A DNA stretch of 49,291 nt. Origin: Kiritimatiellia bacterium. Its GTDB lineage: Bacteria > Verrucomicrobiota > Kiritimatiellia > RFP12 > UBA1067. Positions 9,619 to 17,557 of this stretch are shown here, piece after piece. Position 1 is the first letter of the stretch, and each line of letters opens with the position of its first letter. The notes under the pieces were generated by a model. That model saw only the letters and a program-made list of their open reading frames with translations, did not search any database and was not told the DNA's origin. The stretch lies in NCBI GenBank assembly GCA_017405115.1, contig JAFRBA010000112.1, positions 1-49,291 on the forward strand, given 5' to 3'. The position numbers were made by a program, and so were the translations under genes.

Positions 9619-10989
9619 ATGAAGTTTGCTCAAAAGGGTGCGGTGGTGCACAAGTCTCTTTTGATGTTTGGCGGTGCGGGGCTTGCTGCGGCATGCCTGT
9701 GCGCGTCGACGGCGTTCGCGTCGGCGACGATCGACCAGGACACCAACATCCTCACGTTCGACGTGGCGAGCGGCGACGAGACGTATGCGCAGGAGATTCC
9801 CTCCACGGTCGCGGGCATTGTGAAGACGGGCGCGGGGAAGATTGTCCTTTCTGTGGCGTCGACAGGCTTCACCGGCAAGACAGTACTGATCAGCGACGGC
9901 GTGCTTGAGATCCAGCACAAGAACGCGCTCGGCAGCGGCAATACAATCACCGTCGCGAAAGATGCGCAGTACTGCATGAAGTTCTACTATTCGCAACACG
10001 ACAAGGGCGGGCAGAACAACGACCTAGTGGTGAAAGGCGGCACGGGACCTGACGGCAACGGGGCGATATACATGCCAAATCCCCCTGGCGGCGCCCGCTC
10101 CGACGAATTCCTTGGCAATGTCATCCTTGAAGGAGATGCGCTTTTCAAGTGCGGCATATTGCGGGGCTTTGGGAAAACAGTCGTCCTCAATGGCAAGGCC
10201 CTGTCGCTGCACGGGCAATTCATGTTTAACGACTATTCAACGGTGGAAGGTCCCGGAACGATCATTCTGCAGTCCAGCACGACGATTTTCCAGGGTTCGC
10301 CCACGTTCAAGGGCGAGGGCACGGTAGAGGCCGCAGGCGGAAACATCCAGCTCTGGAATCTCGCCAAGCCGATGCCATACGCTCTTCGCGTTGCAGATGC
10401 TGACGTCACGATACAGCTTGGGCGCGGGCTCGTAAACAACTCCAGCGCGAATCCTGCCGCGAATATCTGGGCGGGGAGCGTCGAGATAGACTCCGGCAGA
10501 AAGCTCACTTTAACGAACTACAAGGCGGAATATGCCGGCGACTACCTTACGATCGCCGGCAACATCTCCGGCGATGGCGAGCTCGTCATAGGCAGCAACT
10601 ATCCGGAGTACCGCCTCACAGGGACGAACACGTATTCCGGCGGCACGACGATCGGCGCGAATCATCTGCGCATATTTGCGGACGGCAACCTGTCGACGAA
10701 CGGCGTGATCAAGCTGTACGACGGCTTCCTCGAGCTCAACCTCGACGGTGGAAGCCTTTCGTCGGATGGGGTCGAGGGAATAGTTGCGCAGATGTCCCAG
10801 ACCCTGTACAGCGGAAGGGGCCGCCTGAATCTCGTCACGTCGACGGGTACGGAGGCGACGTTGTCCAGCGACTTTTCGCCGCTGCACCAGAGCATAGCCA
10901 TATGCCACGAAGGCGCGGGGTCGCTCACGCTGTCGGGCGACGTCCATCCCGATGTCATGTCCGCAACTTTGGCGGACATCTTGAACTGA
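9619..10989 (+). CDS. Secreted beta-strand-repeat (autotransporter-like) protein, N-terminal part
   Basis: Signal peptide (residues 1 to about 35, ending STAFASA), then beta-helix-like sequence with an autotransporter-associated repeat (TGTNTYSGGTTIGA). It ends prematurely at TGA 10987. The frame that continues the same protein is open from about 10950 to 12830, so a single-base indel near 10950-10985 splits a protein of about 1,070 residues. No C-terminal beta-barrel is visible, so secretion is probably not by a classical type V route. Substrate or role unknown; cell-surface display is an inference. Confidence 0.75.
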   Translation: MKFAQKGAVVHKSLLMFGGAGLAAACLCASTAFASATIDQDTNILTFDVASGDETYAQEIPSTVAGIVKTGAGKIVLSVASTGFTGKTVLISDGVLEIQHKNALGSGNTITVAKDAQYCMKFYYSQHDKGGQNNDLVVKGGTGPDGNGAIYMPNPPGGARSDEFLGNVILEGDALFKCGILRGFGKTVVLNGKALSLHGQFMFNDYSTVEGPGTIILQSSTTIFQGSPTFKGEGTVEAAGGNIQLWNLAKPMPYALRVADADVTIQLGRGLVNNSSANPAANIWAGSVEIDSGRKLTLTNYKAEYAGDYLTIAGNISGDGELVIGSNYPEYRLTGTNTYSGGTTIGANHLRIFADGNLSTNGVIKLYDGFLELNLDGGSLSSDGVEGIVAQMSQTLYSGRGRLNLVTSTGTEATLSSDFSPLHQSIAICHEGAGSLTLSGDVHPDVMSATLADILN

Positions 10990-12830
10990 CGTCGGAGCAG
11001 AACCGCGTTCTATGGTCGTTCGCGTGCGCCACCGGAACGGTCAATCTCGCGGCTGGCACCATCGGCAAGCCGTACTACGACCACGCCCGCGAGTACACCG
11101 TCGGATCGTCCAACGACGAGGCGAACGCCAGGCTTCGGGTGCTCGAAGGCGGGCGCATCGACTTTCCCAGGCAAGAAGGAGGCACCTATTCCGAGGCGCT
11201 GGTCGTGGCCGACGCCGGCACCAAGCCCGCGATATTCGAGATATACGACGGTGCAGTCGTGACAGGCAAGATCGAGGTTGCGCTGGCGGAAAACACAAAG
11301 GGCGCCGTCTACCAGTATGGAGGCGACGTATTCCAGACTACGCGCAACGGCAACGACGGAACGCTCGGGCGGTTCGGCCAGGCGTACTGGTGGGTCGGAG
11401 GCGGCAAGCTGTCGGCAAATTCCCCGGACTTGTTCTATGCCCTTGCAACGCGGAAGGACGCCGAAGCGCAGCTTGAGATACAGAGTGGCAAGCTCGAGTT
11501 CACCGGCGCCAATTCGCTTCTTCTCGGACGTCATTCGAGCCGTGCGGAAATGTACATGGGCGGCGGCGAGGCGAGCTTGAGCTACATCCACGTCGGAGGC
11601 GATCTCAACTGGTCCGCCGACAAAGGCGCGACGGCTGGCGGCATGGGCGTTCTGACGCTTTCGGGAACGAACAACCCGTCGCTGACCGTCGGGACGACGC
11701 TCAACCTTTGCGTGCGGACGAACGAATACACTGGCGTCGTGAACCTGAACGCCGGCGTGCTTGCCGTCAATGCGATCCGCAGCACGTCGCAGGACGCCAC
11801 AAGCAGGGGCTGCAAGTCGTACCTGAACTTCAACGGCGGCGCGCTCAAGTACCAGAACACGAAGAATCCATTCAGCGCTTCCTTGCTTCCCACGCGCATC
11901 ACCGTGTATGGCGGCGGCGCAACCATCGAATTCACGCAGAACTCCTCGCTGTCCTCGCTGGGTTCTGTTCGTCTGCTGCGGCCGACCGGGCGCGGCATCA
12001 AGTCTATCACCGTTCCGGCCTCCGCCGATGTGACTGGCTACGCGATGCCGCCCGTCGTGAAGATATCGGGCGGCGGCGGAGAGGACGCCACGGCGTACGT
12101 GAGGTTCGACCCGCGCACGGGAACGATAGGCCGCGACATCGAAGTCACCTCCCCCGGCATAAACTTCGAGACCGCTCCGATGGTCACGATCACCGCGCCG
12201 GACATGAAGACCCCGGTTGTGTGCGATGTCGAGCTTACTGGAAGCGAACAGGAAGACGGCGGCATCATGCTCAAGGGTACCAGCGAAAGCATCGTAAACG
12301 CATCTGACTTTGCGTTCATGACGAATCTGACCGGCGCCATAGTCATCGGACCCGGCATTACGCTCTATCCAAGAATCACAGGCGTTCCCAACCCTTTCTC
12401 GGCGAACAAGGAGCTTCGCATGGCGGGCGGCGCGTACAGCGCGTGGAACTCGAATCCGTCGTGGCGGCGCGTCGGCGGCTACGGCAAGACGCGAGCATGG
12501 GATCCCAACAGGTTTAGTGTGACTGAGGCGCTTTTCTTCCGTGCTGAGGATCTCGAACAGGGCCTTTGCCTGACCCACGACTGTGGCTACATCACGCTTG
12601 GCGATGGTGTCGTCGTGGAGATTGACGACTTCAGCAAGCTGACACAGCGGAAATATACATTGCTAAAGTTTGAATACAATGGTACGCAGTCCGGCGATGA
12701 CAACTATCTGCACGGTTCTGCGCCTCGCCTCGCGGAAGGCGCTCCCGTCGGCTGGAAGCTGAGGCTGTCGGCCAACAAGAAGACGCTGACGCTCGTCCGC
12801 AACGAGGGGACGATATTGCTTCTTAGGTAA
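10902..12830 (+). CDS. Secreted beta-strand-repeat protein, C-terminal part (frame-shifted continuation)
   Basis: The first 20 or so residues are out-of-frame readthrough. Real protein sequence resumes at NFGGHLELTSEQNRVLW (about 10962). It is rich in Gly, Thr and short beta-strands, as in passenger domains of this type, and ends with the Lys/Leu/Arg-rich tail KKTLTLVRNEGTILLLR. No cysteine-rich, catalytic or barrel domain was recognised. It belongs with the gene at 9619. Confidence 0.7.
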   Translation: MPRRRGVAHAVGRRPSRCHVRNFGGHLELTSEQNRVLWSFACATGTVNLAAGTIGKPYYDHAREYTVGSSNDEANARLRVLEGGRIDFPRQEGGTYSEALVVADAGTKPAIFEIYDGAVVTGKIEVALAENTKGAVYQYGGDVFQTTRNGNDGTLGRFGQAYWWVGGGKLSANSPDLFYALATRKDAEAQLEIQSGKLEFTGANSLLLGRHSSRAEMYMGGGEASLSYIHVGGDLNWSADKGATAGGMGVLTLSGTNNPSLTVGTTLNLCVRTNEYTGVVNLNAGVLAVNAIRSTSQDATSRGCKSYLNFNGGALKYQNTKNPFSASLLPTRITVYGGGATIEFTQNSSLSSLGSVRLLRPTGRGIKSITVPASADVTGYAMPPVVKISGGGGEDATAYVRFDPRTGTIGRDIEVTSPGINFETAPMVTITAPDMKTPVVCDVELTGSEQEDGGIMLKGTSESIVNASDFAFMTNLTGAIVIGPGITLYPRITGVPNPFSANKELRMAGGAYSAWNSNPSWRRVGGYGKTRAWDPNRFSVTEALFFRAEDLEQGLCLTHDCGYITLGDGVVVEIDDFSKLTQRKYTLLKFEYNGTQSGDDNYLHGSAPRLAEGAPVGWKLRLSANKKTLTLVRNEGTILLLR

Positions 12831-12844
12831 CGGCTGGAGAATCG

Positions 12845-13741
12845 ATGAGGAAGGTAGGAGTATTGGCGGCGGCATGCGTGGCTGCGTGCGCGGCCGGGGC
12901 GTCTGGGTTCAAGGTCCAGAGCGGATATCTAATCGCGGCGGAGCAGAAGAGCAACAGCATCGTCGCGATCGATGCGCGTCAGGCTGGCGCGCCTGCCTGG
13001 GCGTGGGAGTGGAAGGCCTCGCGCGACCCCGGCATCGCCAAGGGCGACGCGAAGCTCTTCAATGCGCCGAGCGACTGCAAGGCGGACGGCGACTCGGTGC
13101 TGATGATCGCCTCGTGCGGCAACTTCGCGGAACTCTCCCTCGCGACGGGGCTCGCCGTTTGCTACGGGCACGTGGGCGGCAATCCGCACTCCATAACCCG
13201 CCTGCCGGGGAAGGGGATGTTCGCTACGGCGTCCAGCGTCTCGCATTCTGTGACGATAGTCTCTACCGCGGACAACCCCTTCAGCCCGGAGCTTCAGCCG
13301 AAGAAGGCGTATCCGCTGACCTCCGCGCACGGCGTGGAGTGGGACGCGAAGCGCAACTGCCTTTGGGCGCTCGGCCACACGAACCTCGTGAGGTACGCCT
13401 GGAGCGAGACGCAGTTCGAGTTGAGCGCCGTGCGCGACTACGACTTTCGTCCGGTCGGCGGCGGGGGCGGTCATGACCTGGCGCCTGACGGCGCGGGCGG
13501 GTATTTCATCACGACGGGGAAGTGCCTTGTGCACTTCGACCCGAACGCGGGCGAATTCAGGCTTGTGGAGCGGCTCAAGGACATCAAGGCGTACTCGCCG
13601 AACAAGACGTGGGGCAACGCCTACACGACAGTGCGCACGGTGTGGTGGACCGACCGCATCATCGTGAAGAAGGGAGACGAGGAGCGCGTGATCGGCCCGT
13701 ATCCCGGAGTGAAGTTCTACAAGGCGCGGTGGATGAAGTAG
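12845..13741 (+). CDS. Secreted beta-propeller-like protein, possibly DUF6528-like
   Basis: 298 residues with a signal peptide (RKVGVLAAACVAACAAGASG). The body has repeating strand-turn-strand units with the feel of an NHL or SMP-30-like propeller (LIAAEQKSNSIVAIDAR, GGGGHDLAPDGAGG). Similarity to DUF6528 is from memory and uncertain. It follows the beta-strand protein by 14 nt and precedes other exported proteins, so it is likely part of an exported glycan or surface set. The TAG stop runs directly into a TTAGTCG word repeat. Confidence 0.65.
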   Translation: MRKVGVLAAACVAACAAGASGFKVQSGYLIAAEQKSNSIVAIDARQAGAPAWAWEWKASRDPGIAKGDAKLFNAPSDCKADGDSVLMIASCGNFAELSLATGLAVCYGHVGGNPHSITRLPGKGMFATASSVSHSVTIVSTADNPFSPELQPKKAYPLTSAHGVEWDAKRNCLWALGHTNLVRYAWSETQFELSAVRDYDFRPVGGGGGHDLAPDGAGGYFITTGKCLVHFDPNAGEFRLVERLKDIKAYSPNKTWGNAYTTVRTVWWTDRIIVKKGDEERVIGPYPGVKFYKARWMK

Positions 13742-13795
13742 GTAGTCGTTAGTGGCTAGTCGTTAGTCGCTAGTGGTTAGTCGTTAGTGGTTAGG
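13742..13795. repeat. TTAGTCG word repeat at a stop codon
   Basis: About seven imperfect units of GTTAGTGG/GCTAGTCG, starting immediately after the stop codon of the preceding gene. Each unit holds TAG, so stops appear in several frames. Similar repeats lie at the ends of the genes finishing at 7487 and 25065. Confidence 0.8.
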
Positions 13796-13806
13796 GAGGA
13801 AAGGTG

Positions 13807-15681
13807 ATGAGAAAAACTGCAATCGTATGTCTGGCGGCGCTTTCGTGCGCGGCGGCCGAGCCGCTGCCGAGGAACGCCGGCTTCGAGGTGCCGGACGCAA
13901 AGGGCGGCGCCGAGGGCTGGGGACTCTACAGGAACGGCGAGTGGAGCGTGGTCGGCGGCGAGGGCCGCAACGGCACGCGTGCCGTCCACTGCGCGAATGT
14001 CGGCAAGGGCGGCTGGACTACGCAGTGGGTTGAGCTCGAGCCGGGGCGCAGCTACCGTCTCGAAGGCTGGGTCCGCACCGAGGGCGTGGACGGCGCGGGC
14101 GTCTGCTTCGACTTCTCGTGGCACGACGCCTACGGAACGCGCATCGGCACGGCGGCGACGCAGCCGCGCGTGACGGGGACGACGGGCTGGACCAAGGTTT
14201 CGTTGGAGGCGTTCGTGCCGCCTGCCGCCGCGAAGAAGTGTCTTGTGGGAATGCCGGTTACCGGCAACACCAAGGGCAAGGCGTGGTTCGACGACTTGAA
14301 GATAACTGCGGTCGAGCGTCCGCCAATCGGCGAGTTCATATCGAACGCCTACCGCAACCGTGCCGCCGACGGTCCTGTGGTGTTGCACGTCGGGTTGAAC
14401 GTGGCGAAGGACGAGATCTCCGGGAAGGGGCTTCGCGGCCGCTTCGAGATTCCGCTTGCGTCTGGCGGGAAGAGGATCGTCGACGCCGTCCCCGACACGG
14501 ACGATCCCCGCGACGTCTCCGCCGCGGTGGACGCAGCGGTTCTTCCGCTCGGCGGGAGCGAGATCGTGTTCCGCCTCTTCGACGGTGCCGGCAAAAAGGT
14601 TGCGGAGAAGTCGCTCGCGTTCACGCGCACCGCGAAGCCAGAGACGAAGGGCGTGCGCATCGACAGGCGCGGCATCGCGCGGATAGACGGCAAGCCGTTC
14701 TTCCCGCTCGGCATGTTCATGCACAGGATAGACAAGGCAACCGCGGACAGGTTCTCCACCGGGCCGTTCAACTGCTGCATGCCGTATTCCGCTCCGACGA
14801 AGGAGGAGATGGACTATGCCTGGAGCAAGGGACTGCGGCTGTTCTACGACCTTCATGCGGCGTACAGCGGCATGAAGTGGGCGACCGACCGGGGAATCAC
14901 GAACGAGACGACCGAGATCGAATACGTCTCGCGCCGCGTCAAGGAGTTCCGGGGCCACCCCGCGCTCCTCGCCTGGTACATAAACGACGAACTCGGGCTT
15001 GACTGGCTAAAGAAGCTCACCGCCCACCGCGACCTGTGCGAGAGGCTGGACCCGAATCATCCGACCTGGGTGGCGCACTACATGGTGGAGGACATCCGCG
15101 GGCATCTGCCGGCGTTCGACGTCATAGGCTCCGACCCATATCCGATCTGCCAGACGGGCGACCCGCCGATCTCGCAGGTGATGGAGCATACGCGCATCAC
15201 GCGCAAGTGCGTGTTCGGCGCGAGGGCGATGTGGCAGATACCCCAGGCATTCGACTGGGGCGGCTACCGCGTGAAGGACAAGGACAAGACGCGTCCGCCG
15301 ACGTTCGACGAGATGCGCAACATGGCGTGGCAGTTCATAGCCGAGGGCGCGAACGGGCTGATATCCTACTCCTACAGCTCGTGGGAGAAGATGAAGTGGC
15401 GCACTCCGCCCGAGGAGATGTGGAGTCGCGTCTGCCGCATCGGCGAGGAGGTCAAGGCGAAGTTCCCGGTGTTCCTCTCGGACGAGACACCGCCGGCGGT
15501 GTCTCTCATAACGAAGGACGCATCGGTGCGCACGTGGCGCAAGAACGGGGAGGTGTGGCTTCTCGCCGTCAATCCGACATACGGGCCGAAGGTGGTGGAG
15601 TTCGAGATAGAGGGATTCCCGCAGAAGCGTTCTGTCTCGCTCGAGCCGCTCGGCGTGTGGTTTGGCAGGATCGTGGACTGA
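13807..15681 (+). CDS. Secreted CBM plus TIM-barrel protein (glycoside hydrolase-like)
   Basis: 624 residues from ATG 13807 (GGAGG 6 nt upstream; a GTG at 13804 is less likely). Signal peptide, then a jelly-roll carbohydrate-binding-like domain of the CBM4/9 type (about residues 20-165), a short beta domain (about 170-275) and a TIM-barrel region resembling GH2/GH5-type catalytic domains (about 280-560; DGKPFFPLGMFMH, HPALLAWYINDELG, DVIGSDPYP). In YINDELG the Glu is a candidate acid/base. The substrate cannot be read from the sequence. Confidence 0.75.
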   Translation: MRKTAIVCLAALSCAAAEPLPRNAGFEVPDAKGGAEGWGLYRNGEWSVVGGEGRNGTRAVHCANVGKGGWTTQWVELEPGRSYRLEGWVRTEGVDGAGVCFDFSWHDAYGTRIGTAATQPRVTGTTGWTKVSLEAFVPPAAAKKCLVGMPVTGNTKGKAWFDDLKITAVERPPIGEFISNAYRNRAADGPVVLHVGLNVAKDEISGKGLRGRFEIPLASGGKRIVDAVPDTDDPRDVSAAVDAAVLPLGGSEIVFRLFDGAGKKVAEKSLAFTRTAKPETKGVRIDRRGIARIDGKPFFPLGMFMHRIDKATADRFSTGPFNCCMPYSAPTKEEMDYAWSKGLRLFYDLHAAYSGMKWATDRGITNETTEIEYVSRRVKEFRGHPALLAWYINDELGLDWLKKLTAHRDLCERLDPNHPTWVAHYMVEDIRGHLPAFDVIGSDPYPICQTGDPPISQVMEHTRITRKCVFGARAMWQIPQAFDWGGYRVKDKDKTRPPTFDEMRNMAWQFIAEGANGLISYSYSSWEKMKWRTPPEEMWSRVCRIGEEVKAKFPVFLSDETPPAVSLITKDASVRTWRKNGEVWLLAVNPTYGPKVVEFEIEGFPQKRSVSLEPLGVWFGRIVD

Positions 15682-15698
15682 GAGCGCGGAGCGGAAAG

Positions 15699-16553
15699 AT
15701 GAAAGCCTCCACCCTGCATCTTGCCTTTTGCATTTTCGCCTTGCCGTGTCTTGCGTTTGTGCAGAAGTCCCCGATAAAGGCACCGCCGGTCGTCACGCTT
15801 GGGGCGTCCTGCAGCGGCGACCATCTGCAGGGCATGGCGACTGACGGGGTCAGCCTCTACTGGGGTTTCGGCACGGAGATCATACGGTCTGACATGAAGG
15901 GTCGCAAGACGGGGTCCACGGGCCGCGTCAGATATCACCACGGCGGGCCGTGCGTGGTCGACGGGGTCGTCTACGCGGCCGCGAACCACGGCAAGTTCAA
16001 CACGGAGACGAACGCCGACAGCTGGGTCTACGCATACGGCGCGGACGATCTCAAGTTCCGCGCTAGGTGGAAGGTGCCGGAGCTGCGCCACGGCGCAGGC
16101 GGCATTGCCTATGCAAACGGCTCGTTCTACGTGGTAGGCGGGCTGCCGGAGGGGTACGGCGTGAACTTCGTATACGAGTACGACCGGGACTTCCGGTTCG
16201 TCGCGCGCCATGTGCTGAAGACGGGCTACACCTACCTCGGCATCCAGGCGGCGACGTTCCACGACGGGCTCTTCTACTTCGGCTGCTACGGCAGGAGGTC
16301 GAAGGACGATCCCGCCGGACTGGACTGCACGATAACGGCGACGCCGGACTTCAAGACGCTGCACCGCTGGTTTCCCGGCTCGCCGGAGGGCATAGTGCCC
16401 GTGGGCGGCAAGCTGGCGTTTGCGATTACGCCGCGCCTCGAGGACAAGTCCTTCGGCGCGGCGCTGTATCCGTTCGACTCCGCGGAGCGGCGCGAGATCG
16501 CCTGGCCGGCGAAACGGCCCGTAGGTCCCGGAGGACGGGTGAGGGCAAAGTGA
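15699..16553 (+). CDS. Secreted beta-propeller-like protein
   Basis: 284 residues. Signal peptide MKASTLHLAFCIFALPCLAF, then propeller-like units (GDHLQGMATDGVSLYWGFG, HHGGPCVVDGVVYAAANHG). No catalytic motif recognised. GGAAAG lies just before the ATG. The open frame extends far upstream inside the previous gene, but the signal peptide and spacing decide this start. Exported, and probably co-transcribed with the genes on either side. Confidence 0.7.
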   Translation: MKASTLHLAFCIFALPCLAFVQKSPIKAPPVVTLGASCSGDHLQGMATDGVSLYWGFGTEIIRSDMKGRKTGSTGRVRYHHGGPCVVDGVVYAAANHGKFNTETNADSWVYAYGADDLKFRARWKVPELRHGAGGIAYANGSFYVVGGLPEGYGVNFVYEYDRDFRFVARHVLKTGYTYLGIQAATFHDGLFYFGCYGRRSKDDPAGLDCTITATPDFKTLHRWFPGSPEGIVPVGGKLAFAITPRLEDKSFGAALYPFDSAERREIAWPAKRPVGPGGRVRAK

Positions 16554-16570
16554 AACATGGAGGATAGACA

Positions 16571-17479
16571 ATGACAAACGACATCTCCAGGCGGGGGTTT
16601 CTCAAGGGCGCGCTGGCGGCCGGCGGCATCGTGGCGACGTCGCGGCTGCCGCTTCATGCGCGCGGCAACTACGAGCAGCTGTCGCTCGCGTATGCGCACA
16701 TCGACGCCGGGGCGACGAAGCCGTTCTCGGTGCTGCACATATCGGACACCCACCTCACCTTCGCCAACCCCGACGAGCCGGAGAGCGTGCAGAAGTACCG
16801 CCGTCTGCGCACCGAGCTCTTCGGCTGCCGGCAGTTCGAGGCGCTGAAGGACTCCGTGCGGTGGGCGAAGATCAACGCCGACTACCTGATACACACCGGC
16901 GACCTGATGGACTTCGTGTCGGACGGCAACCTGGTCGCGGTCCGGGAGGCGTTCGGGCCTGACGCTGGCAACATCTTCGGTTCCATCGGAAACCACGAGT
17001 ACTGGAAGCCGGTCGAGCCGAGGCCGACGCATAAGGAGTGCTTCGCCGCGTGTTCGAAGGCGTATCCGTACAACCTGCATTTCGGCTCGCAGGTGATCAA
17101 CGGCGTAAACTTCGTGTCGATCGACGACGCGCACGACGACGTGACGCAAGACCAGGTGGAGGCGTTCGCCAGGGAGGTGAAGAAGGGGCTTCCGATAATC
17201 CTGCTCATGCACGTGCCGTTCCCGACGCCGCGCATCGTGGAGGCGACGCGCAAGTACTGGAAGTGGAACTCGAAGTTCCGCAACGAGCCGCCGAAGCCGC
17301 TCGTGTTCGGAAAACGCGGGCAGGAGTTCATCAAGTACCTCAAGTCCGAGCCTCTTCTCAAGGGCATTCTGGCGGGGCACCAGCACATCACCGTGGAGGA
17401 GCGCTTCTCCCCGACGGCGACGCAGTACCTCGTGGCGGGGAACTTCGCCTTCGCCGGCCGCGAAGTTCTTTTCACATGA
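16571..17479 (+). CDS. Tat-exported metallophosphoesterase
   Basis: 302 residues. N-terminal twin-arginine signal (SRRGFLKGALAAGG), then calcineurin-like phosphoesterase motifs: ISDTHL, HTGDLMD, GSIGNHEYW, MHVPFP and GHQH. The enzyme would bind two metals and act on phosphoesters in the periplasm; Tat export suggests folding with metals in the cytoplasm. A paralogue lies at 19743, on the other side of the DUF4838 gene. Confidence 0.88.
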   Translation: MTNDISRRGFLKGALAAGGIVATSRLPLHARGNYEQLSLAYAHIDAGATKPFSVLHISDTHLTFANPDEPESVQKYRRLRTELFGCRQFEALKDSVRWAKINADYLIHTGDLMDFVSDGNLVAVREAFGPDAGNIFGSIGNHEYWKPVEPRPTHKECFAACSKAYPYNLHFGSQVINGVNFVSIDDAHDDVTQDQVEAFAREVKKGLPIILLMHVPFPTPRIVEATRKYWKWNSKFRNEPPKPLVFGKRGQEFIKYLKSEPLLKGILAGHQHITVEERFSPTATQYLVAGNFAFAGREVLFT

Positions 17480-17557
17480 TGATTCAGGAAAGTACGGGGT
17501 TGCACCATTTTCATTAGGTAGAGTGCCATGCGGCGAGGATTTGGAGGACACACAGGA

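Noticed and set aside
15036..15698. Long upstream extension of the propeller gene at 15699
   Set aside because: It lies inside the preceding gene in another frame; the signal peptide and ribosome-binding site at 15699 decide the start.
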